A DNA stretch of 64,000 bases from UBA6115 sp050953005 (GCA_050953005.1 JBMNLV010000013.1:104501-168500), one strand, 5' to 3'; positions 35,549 through 44,687 are shown, counted from the first letter of the stretch. A program made the numbers and translations. Notes: generated by a model not told the origin, from the sequence alone.

Positions 35549-36613
35549 ATGCGTAACTTTGACTTTTCCAGTTTGAAAAACAGAGCATGGGATACAGAAA
35601 TCTTGAACTTGGTTGCCAGAATTCATGAATGCAAAGGCCGGCAGGATCTGTTTATTCGTCAGAAGCCAGTAGAACTTAACCGATTGGTTGAGTTTGCGAA
35701 GATTCAGAGTACCGAGGCATCTAACAAAATCGAGGGTATTGTTACAACCAGCACACGCATGAAGCAGCTGTTTGAAGAGAAAACAACTCCTCGCAATCGT
35801 GATGAAAGCGAGATCATGGGATACAGAGATGTCCTAAACACTATCCATGAAAGTCACGATTATATTCCAATCCGTCCATCCTATTTTCTGCAACTTCATC
35901 GAGATTTGATGAAACGTGCGGGTGTATCGTTCGGTGGTAATTTCAAGAGCGTTCAGAATTACATCAGTGAGACTGGGTCTGATGGCACAACCGTTACTCG
36001 GTTTACACCTGTTGCGCCCCATGAAACACCCGACGCAATCACTGCACTCTGCCAAGCGTATGCGCAGATTTCTGCCTCACAAGAGGTGGATATGCTGCTG
36101 GTTATTCCATGCTTCATCTGCGATTTTCTATGCATCCACCCGTTTAATGATGGAAATGGCAGAATGAGCCGACTGTTGACCCTACTGCTGCTTTACCAAA
36201 ACGGTTATCATGTAGGAAAATACGTCAGCGTGGAAAAGCAGATTGAGAAAACCAAGGATCGTTACTACGAAGTGCTTAAAATGTCGGACCAGGGATGGCA
36301 TGAAGAGCGTAATGATCCTACACCATTCATCCGGTATATGCTGATGGCGATTCTGGCTTGCTATATCGAGTTCGAGGAACGTATAGACATCATGAACAGT
36401 CTTGGAACGAAAAGCTCTGCCTACGACATCGTGAAAAGATATGTGGAACAGCGCATTGGCACAATTAGAAGTAACGAAGTGATTGCAAAATGTCCAGCGA
36501 TTGGTAGATCAGCGGTACTGAATTCCATCAAGAAACTGGTGGATGAAGGTGTACTGATCAAACAAGGAGAAGGTCGAAGCACATTCTACATCAAGGTAGA
36601 TACAATCCAATAA
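35549..36613 (+). CDS. Fic-family AMP-transferase with N-terminal inhibitory motif
   Basis: 354 residues; AAAGGAG precedes the start. Fic_N region with inhibitory motif SNKIEG (S-x-x-x-E-G) near residue 58, so a class II Fic whose Glu blocks ATP binding. The Fic core motif HPFNDGNGRMSR near residue 198 is complete (catalytic His, phosphate-binding DGNGR). The C-terminal 80 residues look like a winged helix (SSAYDIVKRYVEQ, VIAKCPAIGRSAVLNSIKKL). The enzyme should transfer AMP to a protein hydroxyl. The gene is AT-richer than the chromosome and lies beside IS ends, suggesting acquisition. The flanking inverted GGACG repeats could be targets of its winged helix (inference). Confidence 0.9.
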   Translation: MRNFDFSSLKNRAWDTEILNLVARIHECKGRQDLFIRQKPVELNRLVEFAKIQSTEASNKIEGIVTTSTRMKQLFEEKTTPRNRDESEIMGYRDVLNTIHESHDYIPIRPSYFLQLHRDLMKRAGVSFGGNFKSVQNYISETGSDGTTVTRFTPVAPHETPDAITALCQAYAQISASQEVDMLLVIPCFICDFLCIHPFNDGNGRMSRLLTLLLLYQNGYHVGKYVSVEKQIEKTKDRYYEVLKMSDQGWHEERNDPTPFIRYMLMAILACYIEFEERIDIMNSLGTKSSAYDIVKRYVEQRIGTIRSNEVIAKCPAIGRSAVLNSIKKLVDEGVLIKQGEGRSTFYIKVDTIQ

Positions 36614-36617
36614 ATAA

Positions 36618-36666
36618 CGTCCAATATAAAAAGGATTTGGACGAAATCAGGAATTGCGGACGAAAG
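36618..36666 (+). repeat. repeat downstream of the Fic gene
   Basis: CGTCCAA (36618-36624) inverted with TTGGACG (36637-36643), then GGACGAAAG (36658-36666): an imperfect direct copy of 35490-35539, including the TATAAA segment between the arms. Confidence 0.6.
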
Positions 36667-36758
36667 CGTCGGTATTTCCGGTGCTTTTTCTATAGTCATT
36701 CGGAAAGAAAAACCATACTGCATTTGATAACATTTACACACATCAATTCTACCAAAAA

Positions 36759-36802
36759 CAGAGCCGATGTCGCCGCTTTCGCTGCTTCAGGCTCTGGTTT
36801 TT
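36759..36802. terminator. bidirectional terminator between convergent genes
   Basis: CAGAGCC (36759-36765) pairs with GGCTCTG (36790-36796). TTTTT follows on the plus strand and CAAAAA precedes (TTTTTG on the minus strand), serving the Fic gene and the convergent permease gene. Confidence 0.6.
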
Positions 36803-36896
36803 CCTTAACTAAGGAGCCGTAGTTTTGCTTCAGCTGCCTTATTTTGATAACATAACACCGCTTGGAATGTGATGGAGCCGGGGAAATATAATGGCA

Positions 36897-38189
36897 TCAG
36901 CCGCCCATGCCCCAGAACAGCCAGACCAGCACATAGCCGGTGGCCACCGCGGCCAGGGTAAAGGGGATGGAAATCTTCATGAAGTCCCAGTTCTTGACCT
37001 CATGCCCCTCCCTGCGCAGGATGCCCAGGCCGGTGATGTTGGCGCTGGCGCCGATCGGGGTCAGGTTGCCGCCCAGGGTCGCGCCCACCAGCAGCCCGAA
37101 GTAGAGCACGGTCGGGTCCACGCCCAGGTGGCTGCCGATTACCGCGGCGACCGGCAGCATGGTGGCCACGTAGGGGATGTTGTCAATGAAGGCGGACAGC
37201 AGCACCGAGGCCCAGACGATCAGCGTATAGGCCACGAAGACATTGCCCCCGGACATCTTCGCGAAGGCTTCGCCGATGGCTTTGACCACGCCTGCTTCCT
37301 CGATGCCCTTGATGACGATGAACAGGCCGGTCAAGAGCAGCAGGGTAAAGAAGTCAATTTCCTTGAGGGTCTCGCGCAGCGCCTCCATGGGCTTGCGTGT
37401 GATGATGATCTCCCGCACCAGGCCGATCAGCATCAGCCCCATGCAGATCAGGCCGTTGGTGGTCTCGGGCTTTTGATCCTGGGGAATGAAGGAAGCCAGG
37501 ATCAGCAGCAGGATGGTGCCGAACAGCAGCACGCTGGGAAAGAAATCGCTTACAACAGTCTTCTCATCCATGTGTACCTTTTGTTTGTACTGGCGGAAGA
37601 CTACCATCAACACCAGGGCGGACACAATCGCCCCGGCCTGGACGACAAAGAACAGCCCGGGCTTTCCATGGTACCAGAAGAAGTCCACGAAGTTCATGTT
37701 TGCCTGTTTTCCCAGCAGGATGGAGGTGGTATCGCCCACCAGGGTGGCCGCGCCCTGCAGGTTGGAGGAGATGGCAATGGAAATGATCATGGGCACCGGG
37801 GAGATCTTCAGCTTGCGCGCCACCACCAGCGCGACCGGCGCCACCATCAGCACGGTGGCCACGTTGTCCACAAAGGCGGAGATGATGCCGGCGAACAGCG
37901 ACAGCGCGATGATGACCCATTTGACGTTGGGCATCTTCTCGATGATGTAATCGGCCATCAGCGCGGGCATCTTTGACTTGATGAAGAAGTATACCGTTCC
38001 CATGGTGCCGGCGATCATCATGATGACGTTCCAGTCCACGGCTTCGAACACATTGAAGGCGGGCAGGACGCCCAGAGCGCCCAGCACCGCGAAGACGGCG
38101 GCCGAGCCCAGCGCGATATAGGCGCGGTATTTGGCGAACACCAGCAGCGCCACATAGGTCGCGAGGAAAAGAACCAGAGCCAAGACCAT
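36897..38189 (-). CDS. ArsB/NhaD-superfamily (SLC13-like) anion permease
   Basis: 430 residues; GGGAGGGAGG precedes the start at 38189. About 11-12 membrane segments in two inverted halves. The paired hairpin motifs SAFVDNVATVLMVAPVALVV and SAFIDNIPYVATMLPVAAVI are the internal repeat of the ion transporter superfamily, and GATLGGNLTPIGASANITGL is its second conserved block. Members move arsenite, citrate/dicarboxylate or exchange Na+/H+; the substrate cannot be told from sequence. No arsR or dicarboxylate genes are adjacent. Monocistronic with its own extended -10 promoter. Confidence 0.9.
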   Translation of the reverse strand: MVLALVLFLATYVALLVFAKYRAYIALGSAAVFAVLGALGVLPAFNVFEAVDWNVIMMIAGTMGTVYFFIKSKMPALMADYIIEKMPNVKWVIIALSLFAGIISAFVDNVATVLMVAPVALVVARKLKISPVPMIISIAISSNLQGAATLVGDTTSILLGKQANMNFVDFFWYHGKPGLFFVVQAGAIVSALVLMVVFRQYKQKVHMDEKTVVSDFFPSVLLFGTILLLILASFIPQDQKPETTNGLICMGLMLIGLVREIIITRKPMEALRETLKEIDFFTLLLLTGLFIVIKGIEEAGVVKAIGEAFAKMSGGNVFVAYTLIVWASVLLSAFIDNIPYVATMLPVAAVIGSHLGVDPTVLYFGLLVGATLGGNLTPIGASANITGLGILRREGHEVKNWDFMKISIPFTLAAVATGYVLVWLFWGMGG

Positions 38190-38224
38190 AAAAAAACCTC
38201 CCTCCCCAAATGAAAAATCGTTTG

Positions 38225-38253
38225 ATTATAACATAAAAATACTGAGAGACCAA
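38225..38253 (-). promoter_or_regulatory. promoter of the anion permease gene
   Basis: Minus strand: extended -10 TGTTATAAT (TATAAT at 38225-38230), 17-bp spacer, weak -35 TTGGTC (38248-38253). Confidence 0.55.
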
Positions 38254-38369
38254 ATGTTTTCGCCGCGGATGCGGATTGCCGGATCCAAAAAGCGCCGGCT
38301 CATCGTTTTATAGGTACAGCGCCCAAATGATCCGGCCGCCTGCTGTTTGTTGATGCTGCGCGCCTGTAC

Positions 38370-39260
38370 TCAGGGCAGCCAGACCAGGCCGGGCTCCAGG
38401 TCGTCCAGGGTAGCGCAGGCGGTGCGCGCCATGGCGCCGGCCAACTCCGATGTGACGCGGCGCAGGGTCATTTCCACGCCCTTGGCGCCCTCCTCCAGCA
38501 ACGGCTGCATCAGGGCCCGCCCGACGCACACGCCATCCGCGCCCAGGGCCAGAGCCTTGAAGACGTCGTAGCCGTCCCTGATTCCGCAGTCAACGTAGAT
38601 GCTCAGGCGTCCCTGCGCCTCCTTGACGATGTCCGGCAGCACCATCAGCGGCGGCAGGGCAAAGGGGAGGATGCCGTGGTGGTGGGAGACCACGATGCCT
38701 TTGGCGCCCAGGCTGATGGCCTTCCGGGCATCCGCGGTGCTGAGCACGCCCTTGAAGAAGAAGGGCAGCCCGGCCAGGCGGATGAGTTCGCGCAGCTCGT
38801 CTTCAGTCAGCGGCGCCATGGGCAGCCCCAGCACCACATCACAGTTGCCCTGCGCGTTAAAGGTATGGTCCAGGTCCATGCCCACGGCCAGCGCGCCGGC
38901 CTGCCTGGCATGCTCCAGCCGGCGCAGGATCATCTCACGGTCCGCGTAGGGCTTGATGATCTTGACTACTTGGGCGCCGGTATCGATCATCGCCCCCAGC
39001 TCGCGGCGCTCGCCCATGCCTGCAAAGCAGACCGCGCCGCTCATCACGCAGCCCTGCGCCATTTGCACCATGCCATTGCCGTCCTTGCCCTTTAGGTGGG
39101 ACAGGGCCGCGGTGGCGACGGGGGTGGAAAAACACTTGCCAAACAGCGTGTAGCGGGTGTCCGGCAGGCGCGCGCCGATATGGCGCATCTCAATGAGCAG
39201 GCTGTCAAGGTAGTCGCGGGTGATGCGGTTGGCATCCCCGGCATAGCCGCGGTCTTGCAT
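38370..39260 (-). CDS. FMN-dependent alpha-hydroxy-acid oxidase-like protein
   Basis: 296 residues; the start at 39260 follows AAGGAGG. A TIM-barrel of the lactate/glycolate oxidase (FMN_dh) family: TPVATAALSHLKG in the flavin site, LPFFFKGVLSTADARKAISL with the FMN-binding Lys, GIVVSHHHG in place of the canonical SNHGGRQ active-site motif, and IYVDCGIRDGYDVFKALALG then GADGVCVGRAL for phosphate binding. The catalytic His is kept, but the substrate-carboxylate Arg is missing and the protein is about 60 residues shorter than lactate oxidase, so the substrate may not be a 2-hydroxy acid. Clostridial homologues are annotated only broadly. Confidence 0.82.
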   Translation of the reverse strand: MQDRGYAGDANRITRDYLDSLLIEMRHIGARLPDTRYTLFGKCFSTPVATAALSHLKGKDGNGMVQMAQGCVMSGAVCFAGMGERRELGAMIDTGAQVVKIIKPYADREMILRRLEHARQAGALAVGMDLDHTFNAQGNCDVVLGLPMAPLTEDELRELIRLAGLPFFFKGVLSTADARKAISLGAKGIVVSHHHGILPFALPPLMVLPDIVKEAQGRLSIYVDCGIRDGYDVFKALALGADGVCVGRALMQPLLEEGAKGVEMTLRRVTSELAGAMARTACATLDDLEPGLVWLP

Positions 39261-39316
39261 GCTGTCCTCCTTGTGTATGGTTATACGCTGCGGATAAGAT
39301 CCGCAGGAGCTGCAAA

Positions 39317-39345
39317 AAGAAGCGGGGTTCCTGCAGGAACCCCGC
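39317..39345 (-). terminator. terminator of the sugar isomerase gene
   Basis: Perfect palindrome GCGGGGTTCCTG/CAGGAACCCCGC (39322-39345), followed on the minus strand by TTCTTTTTG. Confidence 0.8.
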
Positions 39346-39357
39346 CAAGACATCTGC

Positions 39358-40173
39358 CTACAGCCCCAGGGCGTTGTGCAGGTACTGCCTTGAAATCATC
39401 GCGGATTTGTAGTTGCATACCGGGCGGTGGTCCAGCTCAACGCACAGCACGCCATCATAGCCTGCTTCCTTGAGCACGCGATAGACGCCGCGGAAGTTGA
39501 TGGTGCCAATGCCCAGCTCGCAGAAGGATTGCATGGGGTTCTTGTACTGGTCCAGGTTGGGATCCACATCCTTGAGGTGGACATAATCAATGCGGTCGAC
39601 CCAGCGGCGGAAGGCTTCTACCGCGTCCATGCCCGCGATGGTGGTGTGCGCGGTGTCCAGGCACAGGCTGACCAGCTTGGGGTCGGTATTGTCCAGGAAC
39701 AGCTGGATCTCTTCCTCCTTGTAGATCGCGGTTTGCGCGTGGGGATGGAAGCAGGCGACAATGCCGTTGTCGCGCGCCAGCTGGCCGATGCGGTTGGACA
39801 GAGCGGCGTACTTGAGTATCTTTTCGCGGTCCAGCGGGCGCTCCAGCGGCTCATCGTGCCACATGGTGCCCTGCAGGTTAAGGTATTTCGCGCCGATCTC
39901 CTTCATGAAGGCGATGTACTTGACGGCGTTCTCATAGTCCAGATCGTCGTCATCCTTGTAGTGCTGGTAGAGGTTGGCCATTTTCAGGTTGTACTTGTCC
40001 AGCAGCGCCTTGACGCGCCCCGCGTCCCCGTCAAAATAGTCCAAGATGAAAGCGAAGTTCTCAACCTCCTGATAACCCAGGTCGCTCGCTTCGCGCAGGA
40101 ATTGCTCAAACTCCCAAACATGATTGTCCTTGTGGTTGACCAGCCAGGTCCAACCGGTATAAGCGATTCTCAT
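39358..40173 (-). CDS. sugar phosphate isomerase/epimerase (AP-endonuclease-2-like TIM barrel)
   Basis: 271 residues. Xylose-isomerase-like TIM barrel with the metal ligands of the family: E in VENFAFILDY-type strand, HPHAQTAIY, SLCLDTAHTTIAGMD, YVHLKDVDPN and LCVELDHRP. Relatives include IolE, IolI and sugar 3-epimerases, which act on inosose or keto-sugars using a divalent metal. It has its own terminator and sits beside the xylose genes, but a xylose role is only suggested by position. Confidence 0.85.
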   Translation of the reverse strand: MRIAYTGWTWLVNHKDNHVWEFEQFLREASDLGYQEVENFAFILDYFDGDAGRVKALLDKYNLKMANLYQHYKDDDDLDYENAVKYIAFMKEIGAKYLNLQGTMWHDEPLERPLDREKILKYAALSNRIGQLARDNGIVACFHPHAQTAIYKEEEIQLFLDNTDPKLVSLCLDTAHTTIAGMDAVEAFRRWVDRIDYVHLKDVDPNLDQYKNPMQSFCELGIGTINFRGVYRVLKEAGYDGVLCVELDHRPVCNYKSAMISRQYLHNALGL

Positions 40174-40304
40174 GGTACCCTCCTATCAATATTGTTAGTT
40201 TTATCATAGCACAAACGGCTTGGAAACGGTAGGCAGCGGATATAAACGTATACCTTTTCCCACGCTATCGCAAAATCCGTACAAAAACGGCTATCATCCG
40301 CACA

Positions 40305-40332
40305 AAACAGCCCTGCCCGTTCGGGGCAGGGC
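40305..40332 (-). terminator. terminator of xylA
   Basis: GCCCTGCCC/GGGCAGGGC hairpin (40310-40332) with a CGAA-type loop, followed on the minus strand by TGTTTTG. Confidence 0.7.
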
Positions 40333-40349
40333 CTGATGATGGCGTCACA

Positions 40350-41666
40350 TCAGCTGCCAAAGAGCACGCTGTTGACCACGCCCTCCAGGTATTCCTGCTT
40401 GCCTGAACCGGGCAGCGGCGCGTTGCCCGCCTGGACGGCTTTCTTGGAAAGCTCTTCCAGGGTGGCCTTGCCCGCGCGGATCTTCCGGCCCAGCTCGCTG
40501 TCAAAGGAAGCGTAGCGCTCCTTGACAAACTGGTCGATCCGGCCATCCTCGATCAGGGCAACGGCCTTGATCAGGCCCAGGGCGAAGCTGTCCATGCCCA
40601 GGATGAAGCCCTCGAACATGTCCTGATGGGTGTAGGAGGGGCGGCGGTTCTTGGCGTCAAAGTTGAGCCCGCCGCGCAGCCCGCCGGCGCGCAGGATTTC
40701 CAGCATCGCAAGCGTTGTGCTATAGACATTGGAGGGAAACTGGTCGGTATCCCAGCCCAGCATGTCGTCGCCCTGGTTGGCGTCGACTGAGCCCAGCATG
40801 CCGTTGATGGCGGCCACGCGCAGGTCGTGCTCGAAGGTATGGCCGGCCAGGGTGGCATGGTTGGCTTCGATGTTGAGCTTGAAATCGCGGTCCAGGCCGT
40901 ACTGGCGCAGGAAAGCGATGGAGGTGGCGGCGTCAAAGTCGTACTGGTGCTTCATGGGCTCCTTGGGCTTGGGCTCGATATAGAAGTCGCCTGTAAAGCC
41001 GATGGAGCGCGCGTAGTCCACCGCCATGTGCATGAGCGCGGCGATGTTCTCCTGCTCAAACTTCATGTCGGTGTTCAGCAGCGTTTCATAGCCCTCGCGG
41101 CCGCCCCAGAAGACATAGCCCTGGCCGCCCAGCTTAACGGTGCAGTCGATGGCCTTCTTGAGCTGCGCCGCGGCGTGGCAGTAGACATCAATGGAGTTGC
41201 TGGAACCCGCGCCGTTCATGTAGCGCGGATTGCCGAACAGGTTGGCGGTGCCCCACAGGCACTTGATCGGGGTGCCGGCCATTTTGGACTTGATGTAGTC
41301 GGTGATCTTGTCCAGACGCTGGTTGGTTTCCTCCAGGTCCTTGCCCTCGGGCACCAGGTCAACGTCATGGAAGCAGAAATACTCGATGCCCAGCTTTTGC
41401 ATGAATTCAAAGCCGGCATCCACCTTGGCCCTGGCATGGGCCATGGTGCCCACTTCCTCGCCAAAGGATTTGTCGGCCGTGCCCGGGCCGAACATGTCCT
41501 GGCCCGTTGCGGACAGGTTGTGCCACCAGGCCATGGCGAACTTGAGGTGATCCTTCATCTTTTTGCCGTAGATGACACGCTCGGCGTCATAGTGCTTGAA
41601 CGCCAGGGGATTGCGTGATTTCGGCCCTTCGTATTTGATTTGAGGCAGGTTTTTGAACAAAGACAT
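40350..41666 (-). CDS. xylA: xylose isomerase
   Basis: 438 residues; the start at 41666 (MSLFKNLPQIKYEG) follows AAAAGGAGGG. It converts D-xylose to D-xylulose. All family blocks are present: YFCFHDVDLVPEG (catalytic His), YIEPKPKEPMKHQYDFDA (metal-binding Glu and catalytic Lys), NIEANHATLAGHTFEHDLR (metal ligands), SVDANQGDDMLGWDTDQFP and GGLNFDAKNRRPSY. Length normal for class II enzymes. Cytoplasmic tetramer. It has its own promoter upstream and lies downstream of xylB on the same strand. Confidence 0.97.
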   Translation of the reverse strand: MSLFKNLPQIKYEGPKSRNPLAFKHYDAERVIYGKKMKDHLKFAMAWWHNLSATGQDMFGPGTADKSFGEEVGTMAHARAKVDAGFEFMQKLGIEYFCFHDVDLVPEGKDLEETNQRLDKITDYIKSKMAGTPIKCLWGTANLFGNPRYMNGAGSSNSIDVYCHAAAQLKKAIDCTVKLGGQGYVFWGGREGYETLLNTDMKFEQENIAALMHMAVDYARSIGFTGDFYIEPKPKEPMKHQYDFDAATSIAFLRQYGLDRDFKLNIEANHATLAGHTFEHDLRVAAINGMLGSVDANQGDDMLGWDTDQFPSNVYSTTLAMLEILRAGGLRGGLNFDAKNRRPSYTHQDMFEGFILGMDSFALGLIKAVALIEDGRIDQFVKERYASFDSELGRKIRAGKATLEELSKKAVQAGNAPLPGSGKQEYLEGVVNSVLFGS

Positions 41667-41698
41667 ATTTCCCTCCTTTTTTAATATGCATCCAGTAC

Positions 41699-41726
41699 AG
41701 TATATCACACAGCCGCGTGTTTTCAA
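41699..41726 (-). promoter_or_regulatory. promoter of xylA
   Basis: Minus strand: TTGAAA (41721-41726), 16-bp spacer, TATACT (41699-41704); about 33 bp upstream of the start codon. Confidence 0.65.
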
Positions 41727-41745
41727 ACCGTCAGGACGGCTGTTG

Positions 41746-41763
41746 TGAACAAAAATATGTTCA
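41746..41763. promoter_or_regulatory. inverted repeat upstream of xylA, possible operator
   Basis: TGAACA-N6-TGTTCA, perfect arms, 20 bp upstream of the -35 box, between xylB and xylA. Confidence 0.45.
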
Positions 41764-41782
41764 AATCAGACAAACGGCGTCG

Positions 41783-43306
41783 CTACAGCCGGGCCAGATC
41801 CTGCCAGGACTGCTTGAGCGCCGGGTAAAGCTGCTGATAGAGCTTGTGGAAACGTTGGTAGGTGGCCGCCTTGTCCATGTCCGGCTGGATGGTGTTGCCC
41901 GGCCGAACCAGGGCATCGCAGGCGGATTCCACGCTTTGGTAGATGCCCGCGCCCACGCCCGCCAGGATGGCGACGCCCAGGGCCGGGCCCTCGGGGGAGT
42001 TGATCAGGGACAGCGGCCGGGCATAGACATCGGCCAGCAATTGCCGCCAGAAGGGGGATTTGGCGCCGCCGCCGGTCAGCAGCATCTTATCAGCCTTGAC
42101 GCCCATGCCGTCAAGGATTTCCAGGCTGTCGCGCAGGCCGTAGCTGACGCCCTCCATGACCGCGCGGATGATGTCGCCCCGCTTGTGCATCGCGGACAGG
42201 CCGAAAAACACGCCGCGGCAGTCCGGGTCCAGATGGGGAGTGCGCTCGCCCATCAGGTAGGGCAGGTAAAGCAGGCGGTTGGAGCCCACCGGGCTTTTGG
42301 CCGCCAGGGCGTCCACCAGGTCATAGGAGTCGATGCCCAGCTGATCCGCCAGGACAATTTCCGCCTGGCAGAGGGTATCGCGGATCCAGCGCTTGGACAG
42401 CCCCGCGGACTGCAGCACGCCCATGACATGCCAGGCGCCGGGAACAGCGCAGCAGAAGGTATGCACGCGGCCCTTGGGGTCAATGGCAATCTTGCTGGAA
42501 TGCGCGAAGATCACGCCGGAGGTGCCCACGGTGGTAAAGGCTCTGCCGTCCCTGACCGTGCCGGTGCCCACCGCGGCCGCGGCATTGTCGCCCGCGCCGC
42601 CCACCACCAGCGTGTTTTGGGACAAACCGGTCAGCCTGGCGGCCTCCTCGGACACATGGCCGGTGACCTCGGGGGATTCGTATACACGGGCGAGCAGCTC
42701 CCGCTCAATGCCCAGCTTGTCCAGCACCTCCTGGCTCCACTGGCGTCCCGGCACATCCAATAGCTGCATGCCGGAGGCGTCGGACACCTCGGTGGCGAAG
42801 TCGCCGGTCAGCTTGTAGCGCAGGTAATCCTTGGGCAACAGGATGTGGCGTGTCTTTTTGTAGATGTCGGGCTGGTGCTTTTTGACCCACATGATCTTGG
42901 AGGCGGTAAAGCCGGTCAGCGCCGGGTTGGCGGTGATCTCGATCATCCGCTCCTTGCCCACCAGGCGGGTGATGTCCTCGCATTCCTCGCCCGTGCGCTG
43001 GTCCGCCCAGATGATGGAGGGGCGCAGCACCCTGCCCTGCTCATCCAGCATCACCAGGCCGTGCATCTGCCCTGAAATGCCCAGGGCGGCAATCTGCCTG
43101 GGATCCACGCCGGACTGGCGCACCACGTGGGAGATGGTGGCGATGGCGGCATCCCACCAATCCTGCGGGTCCTGCTCCGCCCAGCCGTTTTGCGGCTGGG
43201 ACAGCGGGTATTCCGCCGACTTGGCGGCGATCACCTCGCCATCAGGGTTGAACAGCACGCTGCGCGTGCCGGAAGTGCCCAGGTCAATGCCCAATAAATA
43301 TTTCAT
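41783..43306 (-). CDS. xylB: xylulokinase
   Basis: 507 residues. Two consecutive ATG codons occur; the second (43306) is better spaced from the GGGGG site. FGGY-family kinase: MKYLLGIDLGTSGTRSVLFN (phosphate 1), LGISGQMHGLVMLDEQGRVL with the catalytic-loop sequence PSIIWADQRT, GAGDNAAAAVGTGTVRDG (phosphate 2) and LLTGGGAKSPFWRQLLADV (adenosine). It phosphorylates D-xylulose to xylulose-5-phosphate for the pentose phosphate pathway. Same strand as and upstream of xylA. Confidence 0.96.
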   Translation of the reverse strand: MKYLLGIDLGTSGTRSVLFNPDGEVIAAKSAEYPLSQPQNGWAEQDPQDWWDAAIATISHVVRQSGVDPRQIAALGISGQMHGLVMLDEQGRVLRPSIIWADQRTGEECEDITRLVGKERMIEITANPALTGFTASKIMWVKKHQPDIYKKTRHILLPKDYLRYKLTGDFATEVSDASGMQLLDVPGRQWSQEVLDKLGIERELLARVYESPEVTGHVSEEAARLTGLSQNTLVVGGAGDNAAAAVGTGTVRDGRAFTTVGTSGVIFAHSSKIAIDPKGRVHTFCCAVPGAWHVMGVLQSAGLSKRWIRDTLCQAEIVLADQLGIDSYDLVDALAAKSPVGSNRLLYLPYLMGERTPHLDPDCRGVFFGLSAMHKRGDIIRAVMEGVSYGLRDSLEILDGMGVKADKMLLTGGGAKSPFWRQLLADVYARPLSLINSPEGPALGVAILAGVGAGIYQSVESACDALVRPGNTIQPDMDKAATYQRFHKLYQQLYPALKQSWQDLARL

Positions 43307-43487
43307 CATGAACCCCCATTCATCTATATTCACCTGTGAAAAGGTGTATGTTAACAGTTAAATACTAAGTCAAACGGCCCTTAAAGTCAATCGGCGGCAC
43401 AAAAACAGGACATACGCTGCCCCGTTTCCGGGCATGGCCCGCGCGCGGGAACGCCCGGGCCATCATATTGGCAGGGTGTTCCGTGTT

Positions 43488-44687
43488 TTACATGTTCTCA
43501 ATGCGCTCAAGGGCCTGGGCCAGGTCGGCGACCAGGTTGCCGGCGCCCTCCAGCCCGCAGTGGATGCGGACCAGCCCGCGGGTGACGCCTGAAGCACGGG
43601 CGGCCTCCTCGGTGGCGCCATACATCGGGCACAGCGCCAGGCTTTCGTAACCGCCCCAGGAGCAGCCCTTGCCGAACAGCTTCAGCGCGTTGATCATTTT
43701 TACCGCCATCTCCGGCGTACCGTCAATTTCAAAGCTCATCAGCCCCGCATGGCCCCGCATCTGCTGTTTGATCAATTCCGCCTGGGGATGGGAGGCCAGG
43801 CCGGTGTAATGCACCGTCTTCACCCTGGGATGACCCTCCAGAAAACGGGCTACCCTCATGGCGCTGTCCTGGTGCATGGCCAGCCTTGCCGGCATGGAGC
43901 GAAGCCCTCTAATGGCCAGCCAGCCTTCCATGGGCCCCAGGATGCCGCCCAGCCACTCCCGGGTGCCGCGGCGCATCTGCCGGATCAAGTCCCCGTCTTT
44001 GGACACCAGCACGCCGCCGATGACGTCGCTGTGCCCGCCGATATACTTGGACAGCGTGTGCATCACCAGGTCAATGCCCATGTTCAGGGGGTTTTGAAAA
44101 AGCGGGGTGCAACAGGTGTTGTCAAGGTAGGTCGTAACGCCGCGCTCACGGCAAAGCGCGGCGACCGCCGGGATGTCGATCACCGAGAACACGAAAGTGG
44201 CAGGGCTCTCCAGGATCATCAGCTTGGTGTTGGGCCTGATGGCATGCCTGATCTCCTCCAGGTCAAGGCCGGAAACAAAGCTGATTTCCATCTTCAGCCG
44301 CGGTACGCCCACACAGGCCATGAAGGATTGCACAGGGCGGTAGGAATCCCGCATGCACAGGATATGGTCCCCTGCCTGGCAGACGGACAGGATGGCGGAG
44401 GTAGCGGCCGCCATGCCGGAGCTGAACACCAGGGCGTCCGTCCCGAACTCAAGCGCCGCCAGCTTTTGTTCCAGCAGCCTGACGGTGGGGTTTGACATAC
44501 GGCCGTAGATATAAGTATTTTCATCTTGGCCGGCGCACGCCCGCAGGTATTCCTCAAAGGTGGGGTGCGCGTACAGGGAAGAGAAATACACCGGCGGGGA
44601 AACCGCCCCCAGCTGGCGATGATAGTCCTCAAAGCCATGGGTAATGGTCAGCAACTGTTCCTGCAATTGTTTGTTTTTCAGATCCAT
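43488..44687 (-). CDS. Cys/Met-metabolism PLP enzyme (cystathionine gamma-synthase/lyase family)
   Basis: 399 residues; the ATG at 44687 (MDLKNKQLQ) follows AAAGGTGG. Fold-type I PLP enzyme: FSSGMAAATSAIL (phosphate and ring stacking), YLDNTCCTPLFQNPLNMG, the PLP lysine in HTLSKYIGGHSDVIGG, and GLRSMPARLAMHQ. It could be a gamma-synthase, beta- or gamma-lyase, or methionine gamma-lyase; these cannot be separated by eye. YGRMSNPTV replaces the usual YSR-NPT, retaining the phosphate-contact Tyr and Arg. A GGCCCG/CGGGCC hairpin at 43437-43462 lies after the stop. Confidence 0.88.
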   Translation of the reverse strand: MDLKNKQLQEQLLTITHGFEDYHRQLGAVSPPVYFSSLYAHPTFEEYLRACAGQDENTYIYGRMSNPTVRLLEQKLAALEFGTDALVFSSGMAAATSAILSVCQAGDHILCMRDSYRPVQSFMACVGVPRLKMEISFVSGLDLEEIRHAIRPNTKLMILESPATFVFSVIDIPAVAALCRERGVTTYLDNTCCTPLFQNPLNMGIDLVMHTLSKYIGGHSDVIGGVLVSKDGDLIRQMRRGTREWLGGILGPMEGWLAIRGLRSMPARLAMHQDSAMRVARFLEGHPRVKTVHYTGLASHPQAELIKQQMRGHAGLMSFEIDGTPEMAVKMINALKLFGKGCSWGGYESLALCPMYGATEEAARASGVTRGLVRIHCGLEGAGNLVADLAQALERIENM

